64,000 bases of DNA from an uncultured Phycisphaerales bacterium (GCA_903845195.1 CAIMWO010000094.1:1-64000); one strand, 5' to 3'. Positions 8,048 to 18,241 are shown, counted from the first letter of the stretch. The notes: a model not told the origin generated them from the letters alone. Numbers and translations are program-made.

Positions 8048-9943
8048 ATGGCGAAGAGCAAGGTAGATCAGTGGCTGGCGGAGATGGAGCACGATGTCGC
8101 GGCGGCGGAGAGTGCCGGCGGGATATCGAGCACCGGGGTTGTGCCGCTGCCGGCGGAGGACCTTGGGGCGCCGGTGCCTGCTTCGACGGCGGGCGATGCG
8201 CTGGCCGCACTGTGGGCGCCTGAAGGGAAGGCCGCGGCACCGAAGAAGACGGTGGAGGATGTGCTGCTGGCGGAGGGGTTGATCGACGCGGCCAAGCACG
8301 GGCAGGCGCGGGCGGTGCAGACGACCAGCCGCAGCAAGAGCGTGGCGCAGGTGCTGATGGAAATGGGCGCGGTAGGGGAAGAGGACGTACAGCGGGCGCT
8401 GGCGAAGGTTCTCAACCTCCCGTATGAAGCGATCGACGCGAAGAAGCTGGAGCGGCGGGCGCTGGAGGCGTTGCCCACGGAATTCATGAAGGGACGCGGC
8501 TGCTGCGTGCTGCGGATGGATGAGGGGAAGGTGACGCTGGGGATGGTGGACCCGGCGAACGTGTTTTTGCTGGATGAAATTCGCCGCCGGATCAACGCCC
8601 GGAACATGAAGGTGGCGGTGGTCTGCCAGGCGCACATCAACGCGGCGATTGAAGCGGTGAATGCGGCCAACACGGAAGGCGAGAAGTTCGACGAAATCAT
8701 CAAGGATATCGGCGAAGAAGAAATTGAAATCGTCGAGGAAGAGAAGGAAGAGGTCACGGACCTGGCGCGGGCGTCGGGCGAGAGCCCGGTCATCCGGCTG
8801 GTGAACTTTTTGATTTTCGATGCGATCAAGCAGGGCGCTTCGGATATCCACCTGGAGCCGCACGAGAAGCGGCTGGTGGTACGCTACCGGATCGACGGCG
8901 TGCTGTTCGAGGCCATGAATCCCCCCCACCAGATGCATGCGGCGGTGGTGTCGCGGCTCAAGATCATGAGCAACCTGGATATTTCGGAACGACGGCTGCC
9001 GCAGGACGGGCGCATCCGGACGATGGTGCATGGGCGGCACGTGGATCTGCGTGTCAGCACGGTGCCGACGCAATACGGCGAGAAGGCGGTCATCCGAATT
9101 TTGGACAACCGGTCGATCATGCTGGGGCTGGAGCAGCTGGGGTTTTCGGAAGACATGCTGACGATTCTGCACAAGCAGATCGAGCGGCCGAACGGGATCA
9201 TATTGGTGACGGGTCCGACGGGATCGGGAAAGACGACGACGCTGTATTCGTGTCTGCGTTGCCTGGATGGGGCGAAGCTGAATGTGAGCACGGTGGAAGA
9301 CCCGGTGGAATATCACCTGGGTTTTGCGAATCAGATCCAGGTACACGATCGGATCGGGATGACGTTTGCGGCGGCACTGCGGGCGCTGCTGCGGCAGGAC
9401 CCGGACGTGATCATGCTGGGTGAAATCCGCGATCAGGAAACGGCGCACATTGCAGTGCAGGCCGCTCTTACCGGACATCTGGTGCTATCGACACTGCATA
9501 CGAACGATGCTCCGAGCACGGTGACGCGGCTGATAAACATCGGCGTGGAGCCGTATTTGATCAGTGCGTCGGTCAATACGGTGCTGGCCCAGCGGCTGGT
9601 GCGGCGTATCTGCCCGGAGTGCAAGGAGCTTTCGTCGCCGCAGGATGGAGAGTTACGAGAGTTTCTAACGACGCGTGGTTTGAACCCCGATAAAGTTTAC
9701 AAAGGCCGCGGGTGCGAACGTTGCCGCAACACGGGCTACAAGGGTCGCGTGGGGCTGTACGAATTGCTGGTGCTGGATGATGTGGCCCGGGACCTGGTGG
9801 TGAGGAGTCCTAACGTGACGGAACTGCGCCGCATCTGCAAAGAACGGGGCATGATTTCCTTGCGCGAGGATGGTTTGCAGAAAGTGGCTTCGGGGCTGAC
9901 GACGGTGGAAGAGGTGTTTGCGGCGACGGAAAGTGCGATGTGA
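8048..9943 (+). CDS. pilB: Type IV pilus assembly/secretion ATPase PilB (GspE family)
   Basis: A 631-residue hexameric motor ATPase that powers pilus extension. The order is: an Ala/Pro-rich N-terminus, an MshEN-type N-domain (about 75-210), an acidic linker, and the ATPase domain. Walker A GPTGSGKTTT lies near residue 388, an Asp box near 410, Walker B (DPDVIMLGEIRD) near 452, and the His box (TGHLVLSTLHTND) near 475. A zinc finger CPEC...CERC lies near 523-561. Typical length and order for PilB. The stretch EEEIEIVEEEKEE (about 224-236) is unusually acidic. Confidence 0.93.
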   Translation: MAKSKVDQWLAEMEHDVAAAESAGGISSTGVVPLPAEDLGAPVPASTAGDALAALWAPEGKAAAPKKTVEDVLLAEGLIDAAKHGQARAVQTTSRSKSVAQVLMEMGAVGEEDVQRALAKVLNLPYEAIDAKKLERRALEALPTEFMKGRGCCVLRMDEGKVTLGMVDPANVFLLDEIRRRINARNMKVAVVCQAHINAAIEAVNAANTEGEKFDEIIKDIGEEEIEIVEEEKEEVTDLARASGESPVIRLVNFLIFDAIKQGASDIHLEPHEKRLVVRYRIDGVLFEAMNPPHQMHAAVVSRLKIMSNLDISERRLPQDGRIRTMVHGRHVDLRVSTVPTQYGEKAVIRILDNRSIMLGLEQLGFSEDMLTILHKQIERPNGIILVTGPTGSGKTTTLYSCLRCLDGAKLNVSTVEDPVEYHLGFANQIQVHDRIGMTFAAALRALLRQDPDVIMLGEIRDQETAHIAVQAALTGHLVLSTLHTNDAPSTVTRLINIGVEPYLISASVNTVLAQRLVRRICPECKELSSPQDGELREFLTTRGLNPDKVYKGRGCERCRNTGYKGRVGLYELLVLDDVARDLVVRSPNVTELRRICKERGMISLREDGLQKVASGLTTVEEVFAATESAM

Positions 9944-10008
9944 GGCGATTGATTCATTGATTCATTGATCGATCGGGTCATTGAATCAGTCAGACAGAGG
10001 AGCCAGTG

Positions 10009-11067
10009 ATGTCAAACCTGAATGAGATTTTGAAGACAGCCATCGATAACAAGGCGTCGGACATACACATCATTGTGGGACAGCCGCCATTGATTCGCCT
10101 GCACACGCAGATGACGGCGACGGAATATCCCGTGGTGACGTCGGAATCGGCGATGGCGATGGTGAAGGACATGCTGAGCGAGAAGCGCATCGAGGCCTTG
10201 ATGGAAAAGCGGGATGCCGATTTTTCCTATGAAATGCCGAACATGGCGCGATTCCGCGTCAACGCACATTTTCAGCGGAACACGGTGGCGATGGCGTTCC
10301 GCGTGATTACGGACAAGGTGCGGCAGCTGGATGCGCTCAATCTTCCGGAGATCATCACGCGATTGACGTATCTGCCGCGGGGTCTGGTGCTGGTGACGGG
10401 AGACACGGGATCGGGCAAATCGACGACACTGGCGGCGATGATCGACGCGATGAACCGGCGTTATCACAAGCACATCATCACGCTGGAAGATCCGATCGAA
10501 TACCTGCTGCACTCGAACAAGTGCGCGATCGAGCAGCGCGAGGTGGGGTCGGACGTGCCGAGTTTCGCCAGCGGATTGAAGCATGTGCTGCGGCAGGATC
10601 CGGACATCATTCTGGTCGGCGAAATGCGCGACTTGGAGACGACTTCGGCGGCGATCACGGCGGCGGAGACGGGGCATTTCGTGCTCTCGACGCTGCACAC
10701 GAGTACGGCGGCGCAGACGATCGAGCGCATCATCGATATTTATCCGGGCGAGCAGCAGAACCAGATCCGGTCGATGCTGGCCAACACGCTGCAGGCGGTG
10801 ATCTGCCAGGTGTTGTTCAAGCGGATCGATCAGCCGGGGATGGTGCCGGGGGTGGAGATACTGATCTGCACGCCGGCGGTGCGGAACCTGATCCGCGAGA
10901 ACCGGATTTACGAGATTCAGAACGTCATCGAGACCAGCCGTTCGATGGGCATGCAGACGATGGATACGGCGATCAAGCAGCTGTACTTCAACGGGAAGAT
11001 CAGCAAGGAAGACGCGGTGGCGATGGCCCATCATCCGGAGAAACTGGAGCGGCAGTTGGTGGCGTGA
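10009..11067 (+). CDS. pilT: Twitching motility retraction ATPase PilT
   Basis: A 352-residue retraction motor of normal PilT length. Walker A GDTGSGKS is at residues 131-138, Walker B DPDIILVGEMRD near 199-210, the His box TGHFVLSTLHT near 223-233. The C-terminal region matches PilT. AGAGGAG just upstream favours ATG 10009 over the overlapping GTG at 10006. An octamer repeat (ATTGATTC type) precedes it at 9950-9980. Its presence shows the pilus is probably retractile. Confidence 0.93.
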   Translation: MSNLNEILKTAIDNKASDIHIIVGQPPLIRLHTQMTATEYPVVTSESAMAMVKDMLSEKRIEALMEKRDADFSYEMPNMARFRVNAHFQRNTVAMAFRVITDKVRQLDALNLPEIITRLTYLPRGLVLVTGDTGSGKSTTLAAMIDAMNRRYHKHIITLEDPIEYLLHSNKCAIEQREVGSDVPSFASGLKHVLRQDPDIILVGEMRDLETTSAAITAAETGHFVLSTLHTSTAAQTIERIIDIYPGEQQNQIRSMLANTLQAVICQVLFKRIDQPGMVPGVEILICTPAVRNLIRENRIYEIQNVIETSRSMGMQTMDTAIKQLYFNGKISKEDAVAMAHHPEKLERQLVA

Positions 11068-11122
11068 GCGCGTGGCAGCGGCCAGTTAACTCACAGCCCC
11101 ATAATGCCGACGTTGAGGATAT

Positions 11123-12349
11123 ATGCCTAGTTATCGTTACGAGATCAAGCAGCCGAGCGGGCAGGTGCAGGCCGGAGTGATGAGTGCGGCGTCGATGAGC
11201 GCCGCGTCGGAGCTGCTGCGCGCCCAGCAGGGATACATCCTGGCGCTGGCGCCGGTGGACGTGAGCAAGGCGAAGGCGTCGCTGTCGGGCCTGGTGAATT
11301 TTTCGGTATCGAGCGGGCCGGGGCTCAAGGATGTTTCGGGGTTCACGAACCAGCTGGCGGTGATGATCAAGGCGGGCATCAGCATCCGGGCGGCGATCGA
11401 CGGCATTTCGGAGCAGACGGAAAATCCCAAGTTCAAAGAGATCTTGATACAGGTGCGCAAGGACGTGGAGAGCGGGAAATCGTTTTCCGAGGCGCTGAGC
11501 AAACACCCGAAGGTGTTCAGTCCGCTGTACATCAACATGGTGAAGGCGTCGGAGCTTTCGGGGTCGTTCGGACACATGCTGGAGCGGATCGTCGAATATC
11601 TCAACGCGCAGCTGGAGACGCGTCAGATGGTGATCGGGGCAATGGTGTACCCGGCGATCATCTTTTTCATGGCGATATTCACGACGATCTTTCTGCTGGC
11701 GTTTGTGGTGCCGCAGTTCGTGAGCATTTTCAAGGGTCACGAGAACATTCTGCCGGTGCCGACCAAGGTGCTGCTGTTCCTGTCGTATTTCATGCGGACG
11801 TACTGGTACATTCTGCTGGCGGGGGCGATCGGGGGTTCGTGGAGTTTCTGGACGATGATCCAGACGCAATGGGGGCGGCTGTGGTGGGACAAGACGAAGC
11901 TGACGATCCCGCTGTTCCGACGGATGTTCCGGGCGTTGTACATCACGCGGTCGCTGCACACGATGGGCGAGCTGGTGAACGCGGGCGTGCCGATGCTGGA
12001 TACGCTGGCGATTACGGCGGACATCAGCGGGAACTTGTTGTATCGGCGGATGTGGCGGGCGGTGTATGCGAGCGTGAAGCAGGGCAAGAAGATCAGCCAG
12101 CCGCTGCAGAGGAGCCCGCTGTTGCCGCGGGCCGTGGTGCAGATGATCGGGGCGGGCGAGGAATCCGGGAAGCTGGGGGAGACGCTGGACAACGTATCGA
12201 AGTTCTACAACAAGGAACTGAAGGCGACGATCAAGGCGGTGACGAGCATGATCGAGCCGCTGATGATCATGCTGATGGGTGGGTTGGTGGGATTTATTGC
12301 GATGTCGATCATTCTACCGATCTTCAAGATGAGCCAGTTGGTTAAGTAG
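11123..12349 (+). CDS. pilC: Type IV pilus platform protein PilC (GspF family)
   Basis: A 408-residue inner-membrane platform protein with the usual two tandem GspF repeats: the first around residues 70-195 ending in a membrane helix, the second around 270-400 ending in a final helix (MIMLMGGLVGFIAMSIILPI). The N-terminus MPSYRYEIKQPSGQVQAGVM is typical of PilC. It follows pilT by 55 bases in the same operon. Confidence 0.92.
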   Translation: MPSYRYEIKQPSGQVQAGVMSAASMSAASELLRAQQGYILALAPVDVSKAKASLSGLVNFSVSSGPGLKDVSGFTNQLAVMIKAGISIRAAIDGISEQTENPKFKEILIQVRKDVESGKSFSEALSKHPKVFSPLYINMVKASELSGSFGHMLERIVEYLNAQLETRQMVIGAMVYPAIIFFMAIFTTIFLLAFVVPQFVSIFKGHENILPVPTKVLLFLSYFMRTYWYILLAGAIGGSWSFWTMIQTQWGRLWWDKTKLTIPLFRRMFRALYITRSLHTMGELVNAGVPMLDTLAITADISGNLLYRRMWRAVYASVKQGKKISQPLQRSPLLPRAVVQMIGAGEESGKLGETLDNVSKFYNKELKATIKAVTSMIEPLMIMLMGGLVGFIAMSIILPIFKMSQLVK

Positions 12350-12601
12350 GGAATGCGTTGGGCATGACGGGGTGGAACGCTGCGCGCGGGGGCGGCGCTG
12401 GGCTGGCGGTTTACTTTGATGACAATTTCGCAAATATCCGGGGGCTGGATGGTGAAGGCTTTCGGCTGCGTTTTCCGGACCTGTCTCCGGGGCGGTGACA
12501 TCTCATCACTTTTTAATGAATTAAGTTGCCCATCTTCCCTACATATCTTAACTCATACATGAGGTCTCGATCTCACCGGCGTGTGAGCAAGGTGTAGCAG
12601 T

Positions 12602-13168
12602 ATGAATGCGCATGGATTTCGCAGTACCGGCAGAGGACGAGGCCGGTGCAGGCCGAATCGCCGAAGCTCACGGGCGTTTACCGTGATGGAAACGACGCTG
12701 GCGACGATCATCGTCGGGCTGGCGGTGCTGTCGATCGTGAAGCTGATTACGGCGGTGACGCAGCAGAATTTTTATGCCCAGAAGACGACCACGGCGGAGA
12801 TGCTGGCGAACAACATGCGCGAGCTCATGGCGGGCATGCCGTTCAATGATCCGGCGACGGGCACGCACCTGGGGCCGGACAGCGGTGAGACGAGCGTGAG
12901 CCAGTACAACGACGTGGAGGACTTCAACGGGTTTACGGCCAATCCGCCGATCGACGCCCAGCGGCAGCCGATTAACGGCCTGCCGGACTGGCAGCAATCG
13001 GTGACGGTGACGCACATCAGCCCGAACAATTACGGGTTGACGGATTCGCTACCGACGGACTCGGCTTGCGTGCTGGACCGGGTGAAGGTGGTGGTTTCGT
13101 ATCGTCCGCCGGGGTCGGCGACGTGGATACAGATTGTGTCGATGGAATGGCTGAAGGCGAAACTTTGA
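12602..13168 (+). CDS. Type IV pilin-like protein (minor pilin/pseudopilin)
   Basis: A 188-residue protein. A basic leader of about 24 residues is followed by the prepilin signature AFTVMETTLATIIVGLAVLS, with Glu at position +5 after the expected cleavage, then one hydrophobic helix and a small extracytoplasmic domain. The cleaved peptide would be processed by a PilD-type peptidase not present here. The +1 residue is Phe, the usual methylated residue. It resembles PilV/GspI-like minor pilins. It is followed by two more pilus-tip-type genes. Confidence 0.82.
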   Translation: MNAHGFRSTGRGRGRCRPNRRSSRAFTVMETTLATIIVGLAVLSIVKLITAVTQQNFYAQKTTTAEMLANNMRELMAGMPFNDPATGTHLGPDSGETSVSQYNDVEDFNGFTANPPIDAQRQPINGLPDWQQSVTVTHISPNNYGLTDSLPTDSACVLDRVKVVVSYRPPGSATWIQIVSMEWLKAKL

Positions 13169-13233
13169 GGGATGGACGAAGCGTGGTTACGCGAGGCGAT
13201 GAACGGCTGGAATGCTGTTCAGGAGTAGATGAA

Positions 13234-15585
13234 ATGACAATCCTCTCAAGCAGGATGATGCGCGAAGAGGCATTGCGAATTGTTCCGGCGGGGCTGAAGC
13301 GCTTGCGCGTGAGGGGTGCGCGAGGGCGGCGGTGGCGGGGATCGGTGCTGCTGATGAGCATGGTGTATATGCTGTTGTTTGCGGCGCTGGCCAGCTCGAT
13401 GGTGGCATTTTCGACAGGGAACATGCAGGTGGAACGCGCGGAAACGGACGCCAATCGCGCGATTGCGGCGGCGGAGAGCGGGATGTCGTTCCTGCAACTG
13501 CAGTTCAAGCGGATCAGTCAGCCGGTGATCAAGGAGGGGAGCATTTCGCGGATGGCGCAGCCGTCGCTGTTGTGGTCGGGAACGAATATTGAAGGCCTTT
13601 CGGGGAATAACGGCGTTGCGGTGGCACTGGCGACTGCGTTCAACGGCAGCGGTGCGTTTGCGACTTCACCGGTGACGGCTCCGTCCGGGACAAATCCATT
13701 GAATGTGCCGGCGATATCGGTGGATGCGGCCAACAACGATCCGTCGACGTTCAGTCTGACGGTGACGTGGGATTCGGCCAATCCGCAGACGCCGGCGGGG
13801 AGCAATACGTCGATCGTGGTGCTGCACTGCACGAGCACGGGAAGCTCGCACAGTGTTTCGCGTTCGGTGTCGATGGATATCTGGGTGCAAAAGACGCTGA
13901 AATACGCGGTGTACAGCAACGTGGCGATTCAGCTGGGGAAAAATGTGCGGGTCGTCGGCGATGTGGCGAGCACGTACAACGGCACGAGCAAAGGGCCGCC
14001 GATACAGATGTTTTCCGACTTTCACTATCTGCCGAACTTGCCGGCGATGGACAATGACCTGGCGACGCTGCGTGGAATGCTCAATCAATACGACACGAAC
14101 TACAGCAACCGGCTGGACGTGCGCAATCCGAGCAGCCAGGCTGCGGTGGCGGCCAAGCAGGCGGGTTTTTATGACCTGAGCGGCGATGGCTACATCGACG
14201 ATTACGATGTAGCGATCAAGAATCTGGACCGGTCGTATAGCAAGACAAACACGAGTTCGAACGCCATCAGCAGTTCAGACTTCCTCAATCCGAACACGGG
14301 GCAGCCGTACGATCCAGACTTGTTCGCAGTGATCGACGCGCCGATGGGGCCGGTGAGCGGGGGGACGTTGCCAGACGGATCATCGCCGCCGTGGACGGGG
14401 TATGGCGATGGCGTGATCAACAATCTGGACGGCTACGCGAAGGTCAACGGAAACTTGAAGATGGCGCTGAGCTATTCGCAGTGGCAGAGCGCGGCATCGG
14501 GGTGGCAGCAATGGGGCGACACCACCGGCGGGACGGCGGGGACGGCGTTTCGAGATCAATTTGAGGGGCCGGTGATTCCAACGGATAACTCGGCGCCGGT
14601 ACAGTTCGGCGTCGATTTTGGAAGCGACCAGACGCTCAGCCCGCAAGATTTTGATACGAGCGCCTATGACGCACAGGTGCCCAGCGCGACGGCGACGAAG
14701 GTGACCAGCGGTTCGAGCGCGACGATATCGAACGGGACGCTGACGGCGGCGATGGCCAATGGGGGTACTGTTGCGGAGCACTCGCCTTCCGGCGCGACGA
14801 GCGGGTGGCAGGCCACGCTGTCGCGGCCGGTGTTTCAAAACGTGACCTTCAACAACGTGCGCATTCCCAAGGGGCTCAATGCCAAGTTCATCAATTGTAC
14901 ATTCAACGGTTACACCTCAGTCAAGATGAATACGACCATCACGACGGGGGGTACGGTGAATTCCAACGGCACCATTTCGGGCGGGACGACCACGACAGAT
15001 CCCGGCAATGGCATGACGTGGGCGCAGAAGATGATTTCCGGCACATTCAATGCAAACACGACGCTGACGTCATCCAACTCCGTGGCGTATACGCAGGGAA
15101 ATAACCTGCATTTCAGCGGATGCACGTTCAACGGCGTGGTGACATCGGATGTGCCGACCGCGTATACGCATTTCGCCGATTCGTGGGAATTCGACGGGGT
15201 GACGGCGTTCAACAATCAGGTCGATCCTTCCGTGACGATCATGGCGCCGAATACCAACATCGAGATGGGCAGCTATCAGAATCCGGGCGGGAATCCTTCG
15301 ACGCTGGTGGGGGTGGTCGTGGCGGGAAACATCGATATCCGCGGCTCGGCAAATGTTGACGGCAGCCTGCTGGTCACGGGTATGGGCGCATCAAATACGA
15401 CATTGGGCTATTTCGGATCGACGGACCAGGGACAGGCGGTTCCTCCACAAAGTCAGCTGCCGACGCAGGCGAGCGGGCGTTACGGCCACCTGCGGTTCCA
15501 GGTGAACCCGGGCCGCGGAATGCCGGACGGGATTGCGATTCCCGTCGTCGCGACGCCACAGTACACGACGTATCAGATCAAATGA
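13234..15585 (+). CDS. PilX-like pilus protein with dockerin/EF-hand-like calcium motifs
   Basis: About 783 residues from ATG 13234, which has AGGAG at 13221-13225. The frame is open back to 13066 but overlaps the previous gene. A hydrophobic segment (about residues 33-58) is followed by ETDANRAIAAAESG, which is typical of PilX/PilX_N proteins. The large exported region contains an EF-hand-like loop DLSGDGYIDDYD (about 316-327) and a related GYGDGVINNLDGY (about 389-401), together resembling a split dockerin/thrombospondin-type calcium site. The C-terminal half is rich in Thr, Asn and Gly with beta-helix-like spacing. It may be a large tip adhesin, comparable in logic to PilY1; that is inference. 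Confidence 0.7.
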   Translation: MTILSSRMMREEALRIVPAGLKRLRVRGARGRRWRGSVLLMSMVYMLLFAALASSMVAFSTGNMQVERAETDANRAIAAAESGMSFLQLQFKRISQPVIKEGSISRMAQPSLLWSGTNIEGLSGNNGVAVALATAFNGSGAFATSPVTAPSGTNPLNVPAISVDAANNDPSTFSLTVTWDSANPQTPAGSNTSIVVLHCTSTGSSHSVSRSVSMDIWVQKTLKYAVYSNVAIQLGKNVRVVGDVASTYNGTSKGPPIQMFSDFHYLPNLPAMDNDLATLRGMLNQYDTNYSNRLDVRNPSSQAAVAAKQAGFYDLSGDGYIDDYDVAIKNLDRSYSKTNTSSNAISSSDFLNPNTGQPYDPDLFAVIDAPMGPVSGGTLPDGSSPPWTGYGDGVINNLDGYAKVNGNLKMALSYSQWQSAASGWQQWGDTTGGTAGTAFRDQFEGPVIPTDNSAPVQFGVDFGSDQTLSPQDFDTSAYDAQVPSATATKVTSGSSATISNGTLTAAMANGGTVAEHSPSGATSGWQATLSRPVFQNVTFNNVRIPKGLNAKFINCTFNGYTSVKMNTTITTGGTVNSNGTISGGTTTTDPGNGMTWAQKMISGTFNANTTLTSSNSVAYTQGNNLHFSGCTFNGVVTSDVPTAYTHFADSWEFDGVTAFNNQVDPSVTIMAPNTNIEMGSYQNPGGNPSTLVGVVVAGNIDIRGSANVDGSLLVTGMGASNTTLGYFGSTDQGQAVPPQSQLPTQASGRYGHLRFQVNPGRGMPDGIAIPVVATPQYTTYQIK

Positions 15586-16352
15586 CACAGGGAAGGATTG
15601 GTTGGTTGATGACGCACAGAACGCAGACATCACAAAGGAGCCGGGGGGGGTGCGGCCGATCGCGCCAGCGCGGACTGAGCGTTGTTGAATTGACGATATT
15701 CATGACGATCAGTTCGATGCTGCTGATTGCGGTGGGGACGGCTTTTCGGGCGAGCTTCAACAGTTACAAAGATAGCCAGGAGCGGGGGCAACTGCTGAAC
15801 AGTTCCCGCAGTTTCATGTATCAGATTATCAGCGATATCCGCAACTCCGATGCGGCCGGGCCTTACGACACGGTTGCGGGCACGAAGGCGACGGAGAATG
15901 GGCAGTACGTATCGCTGCAGGTGCCGGGAAATCCGACGGCGGGGCTATCGGGCGCGGGGGGATCGGGCATCACGGGGATTCAGTTGATCAAGTCGCATGC
16001 GGATTCGCTCGATCCGACTGCAAGCGTGGCCAATCCGGTCACCATCACGTATTGGTTTGACGCGGCGAACCAGCGGGTGCTGTGTACGCGGCAGACGGGC
16101 GCAACGACGCCTACGCCGCGAACGGTGTGCAGTTTCATGCAGAGTCTGCAGATCTATATGCAGCCGGTCTATGTGCCGGCGAATCCGCGAACGGGGGCCG
16201 GGGCAAGCGTGGCGTTGTCGCGGGCCGTGGTCACGGCGGTGCTGGCCAACAAGGATGTCAACGGCAACCGGCTGATCAGCGACGGCAGCCAGTATCTGAC
16301 GCTGACATTTTGCGATTCGGCGACGCCGCGGAAGAGCTTGAGCGGGTTGTAA
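15582..16352 (+). CDS. Pseudopilin, PilW-like
   Basis: A 256-residue protein with a long basic leader, then the prepilin motif GLSVVELTIFMTISSMLLIA with Glu at +5, one hydrophobic helix, and an extracytoplasmic domain of about 200 residues that includes the QERGQLLNSSRSFMYQIISD segment typical of PilW/GspJ-like minor pilins. It overlaps the previous stop by 4 bases (ATGA), so the two are coupled. It is the last recognisable gene of the pilus operon. Confidence 0.8.
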   Translation: MTQGRIGWLMTHRTQTSQRSRGGCGRSRQRGLSVVELTIFMTISSMLLIAVGTAFRASFNSYKDSQERGQLLNSSRSFMYQIISDIRNSDAAGPYDTVAGTKATENGQYVSLQVPGNPTAGLSGAGGSGITGIQLIKSHADSLDPTASVANPVTITYWFDAANQRVLCTRQTGATTPTPRTVCSFMQSLQIYMQPVYVPANPRTGAGASVALSRAVVTAVLANKDVNGNRLISDGSQYLTLTFCDSATPRKSLSGL

Positions 16353-16465
16353 AGGGGGACCAGGAAGCAGGAACAGCAGCGCTGAAGGCGAGCCGTCGTT
16401 CTTGAATCCTTCTTCTTGCATGGGCCTATTGAAGCGGACGCGTGAAAGCTCTACGATGCGAGGCT

Positions 16466-17338
16466 ATGACGCAGGTGGAAAGCGATAATTTTGCAGAGGG
16501 CGTGAAGCCGCACGTGTTCCCGCGGGAGGAGGCGGCGCCGGAGACCAAGCCGACGCAAGCGCCGGCCGCGATTTCTACGGGCGACGGGCCGCTGGCGATC
16601 ATTTCCGATATTCATGCGAATTTGGAAGCGTTGACCGAAGTGCTGGCGGAGATCGACCGGCAGGGGATCAAGAAGATCGTGTGCCTGGGGGACGTGGTGG
16701 GGTACGGTCCCAATCCGCTGGAATGCATCGACCTGGTGATGACGCGATGCGAATTTTCGCTGATGGGCAACCACGATTTCGCGATTTTTTTTGAGCCGTA
16801 CAATTTCAACCAGGCTGCCGAGAATGCGGCGTACTGGACGCGCACGCAGTTCGAGAACGACACCGACCGCGAACGGCGGAATAAGCGGTGGCGTTACCTG
16901 GGCACGATGCCGACGCGGATGAACAATCATCGGTTCGTCTGTTTTCACGGTTCGCCGCGGCGGCCGATCAACGAGTACGTTTTCCCGGATGACATTTACA
17001 CGGCTCCGCAGAAGATGGCGGCGATATTCGACCGATTCGAGCGGCTGTGTTTCGTGGGCCATACGCACGTTCCGGGCGTGTTCGTTCCCGACCCGGACTT
17101 CTACGCCCCGGAGGAAGTCAATAATCGGTATACGATTTCGAGCGAGCGGGCGATGATCAATGTCGGCAGCGTGGGGCAGCCGCGGGATCGCAATCCGAAG
17201 GCCTCATTTGCCATTCTGCATGATGATTCAGTGGAGTTTGTGCGTGTGGCGTACGATGTGCAGGCGACGGTGGACAAGGTTCGGGCCATCGACGCGCTGG
17301 ACAATTTTCTGGGGGCCCGGTTGCTGGACGGACGGTAG
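16466..17338 (+). CDS. Calcineurin-like metallophosphoesterase
   Basis: A 290-residue protein from ATG 16466; an upstream GTG at 16442 is a less likely start. The two-metal site is complete: DIHAN (about residue 47), GDVVGYGPNP (about 75), GNHD (about 104), His in CFHGSP (about 155) and GHTHVPG (about 199). Family members hydrolyse phosphoesters; the substrate cannot be read from sequence. The GDVVGYGP motif places it with the YfcE/diadenosine-tetraphosphatase-like group. The first 40 residues are polar and probably disordered. Confidence 0.85.
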   Translation: MTQVESDNFAEGVKPHVFPREEAAPETKPTQAPAAISTGDGPLAIISDIHANLEALTEVLAEIDRQGIKKIVCLGDVVGYGPNPLECIDLVMTRCEFSLMGNHDFAIFFEPYNFNQAAENAAYWTRTQFENDTDRERRNKRWRYLGTMPTRMNNHRFVCFHGSPRRPINEYVFPDDIYTAPQKMAAIFDRFERLCFVGHTHVPGVFVPDPDFYAPEEVNNRYTISSERAMINVGSVGQPRDRNPKASFAILHDDSVEFVRVAYDVQATVDKVRAIDALDNFLGARLLDGR

Positions 17339-17431
17339 ACGCCGGCTGGTTCGCGTCCGCGGAGGCTTCCGCGTATACTGACGAACCCAATAAATAGCGG
17401 TAAATGAGCCAGTTTCATAACGGAGTCCTTC

Positions 17432-18157
17432 ATGAAGGCTGAGGAACGTCACGAACTGCAGCAGAACGATCTGGCATCGTGGGTCTACACGCTGCCCTAC
17501 CTGCTGAAGCAATACGGTTCTTATGTTCTGCTGGTGGCGGCGTGCTGCGTGCTGAGTTATCAGCTCTGGAATTACTACCAGACCAAGCAGGAAATCGCGT
17601 TGCAGAGCGCGTGGAACGAAGTGAACGACGCTGACTCGCCGAGCACGATCAATCCACCGGCGAAGCTGCGGAGCGTCATTGAGAAATTTGATGTGCGGCC
17701 GGTGCAGGCGGAGGCCTACCTGCAACTGGGCAAGTTCTATCATGACAGCGTTTTGGCGGGCAATCCGGAAGCGGGCTACAAGGGCGTGAAGATCAAGAAG
17801 GATGCGGCGCTGGAGCAGGCGGAGGCGGCGTTCAAAAAGGTGATCAGCGAATATACTGACTTGCCGCTGGCGGCGGCGCAGGCATACCTGCAACTTGGGG
17901 CCGTGGAGGAGAGCAAGGGCGACTGGGACGCAGCCAAGCGCGACTATCAGAAGCTCATCGACAAGGCGGGGCCGTACGCGGGGACGGCGTTTGCTTCGGA
18001 AGCGCAGTTCCGCCTGGACAGTCTCGACAAGTTCAGTCAGCCGGTGGTGTTCGCGGTGGCGGCCAGCCAGCCGGCGACGGCGACAGCGCCGGCGATGAGG
18101 GCGCCCGCGGCTACGGAGCCGACCACAGTGCCGAAGCTTTCCATTGAAAATCCGTGA
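17432..18157 (+). CDS. Membrane-anchored tetratricopeptide protein (YfgM-like)
   Basis: A 241-residue protein with a short cytoplasmic N-terminus, one membrane helix (about residues 27-46), then TPR-like helices (AEAYLQLGKFYHDS, AAAQAYLQLGAVEESKGDWDAA) and an Ala/Pro/Thr tail. This layout resembles YfgM-type inner-membrane TPR proteins that assist translocon or envelope assembly. The specific role here is not shown. It starts about 90 bases after the phosphoesterase. Confidence 0.6.
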   Translation: MKAEERHELQQNDLASWVYTLPYLLKQYGSYVLLVAACCVLSYQLWNYYQTKQEIALQSAWNEVNDADSPSTINPPAKLRSVIEKFDVRPVQAEAYLQLGKFYHDSVLAGNPEAGYKGVKIKKDAALEQAEAAFKKVISEYTDLPLAAAQAYLQLGAVEESKGDWDAAKRDYQKLIDKAGPYAGTAFASEAQFRLDSLDKFSQPVVFAVAASQPATATAPAMRAPAATEPTTVPKLSIENP

Positions 18158-18166
18158 GGGGGCGAT

Positions 18167-18201
18167 GGTCGTGGTCCGTGGTTCGTGGGCCGTGGGCCGT
18201 G
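18167..18201. repeat. Heptamer repeat array, GTCCGTG family (copy 2)
   Basis: Five 7-base units: GGTCGTG, GTCCGTG, GTTCGTG, GGCCGTG, GGCCGTG, just after the TPR gene stop. The variants GTTCGTG and GGCCGTG are shared with the array at 58404-58473. Confidence 0.85.
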
Positions 18202-18241
18202 ATGGAAACTGCTTCACGAAGCACGAACCTCGAGGTATTCC

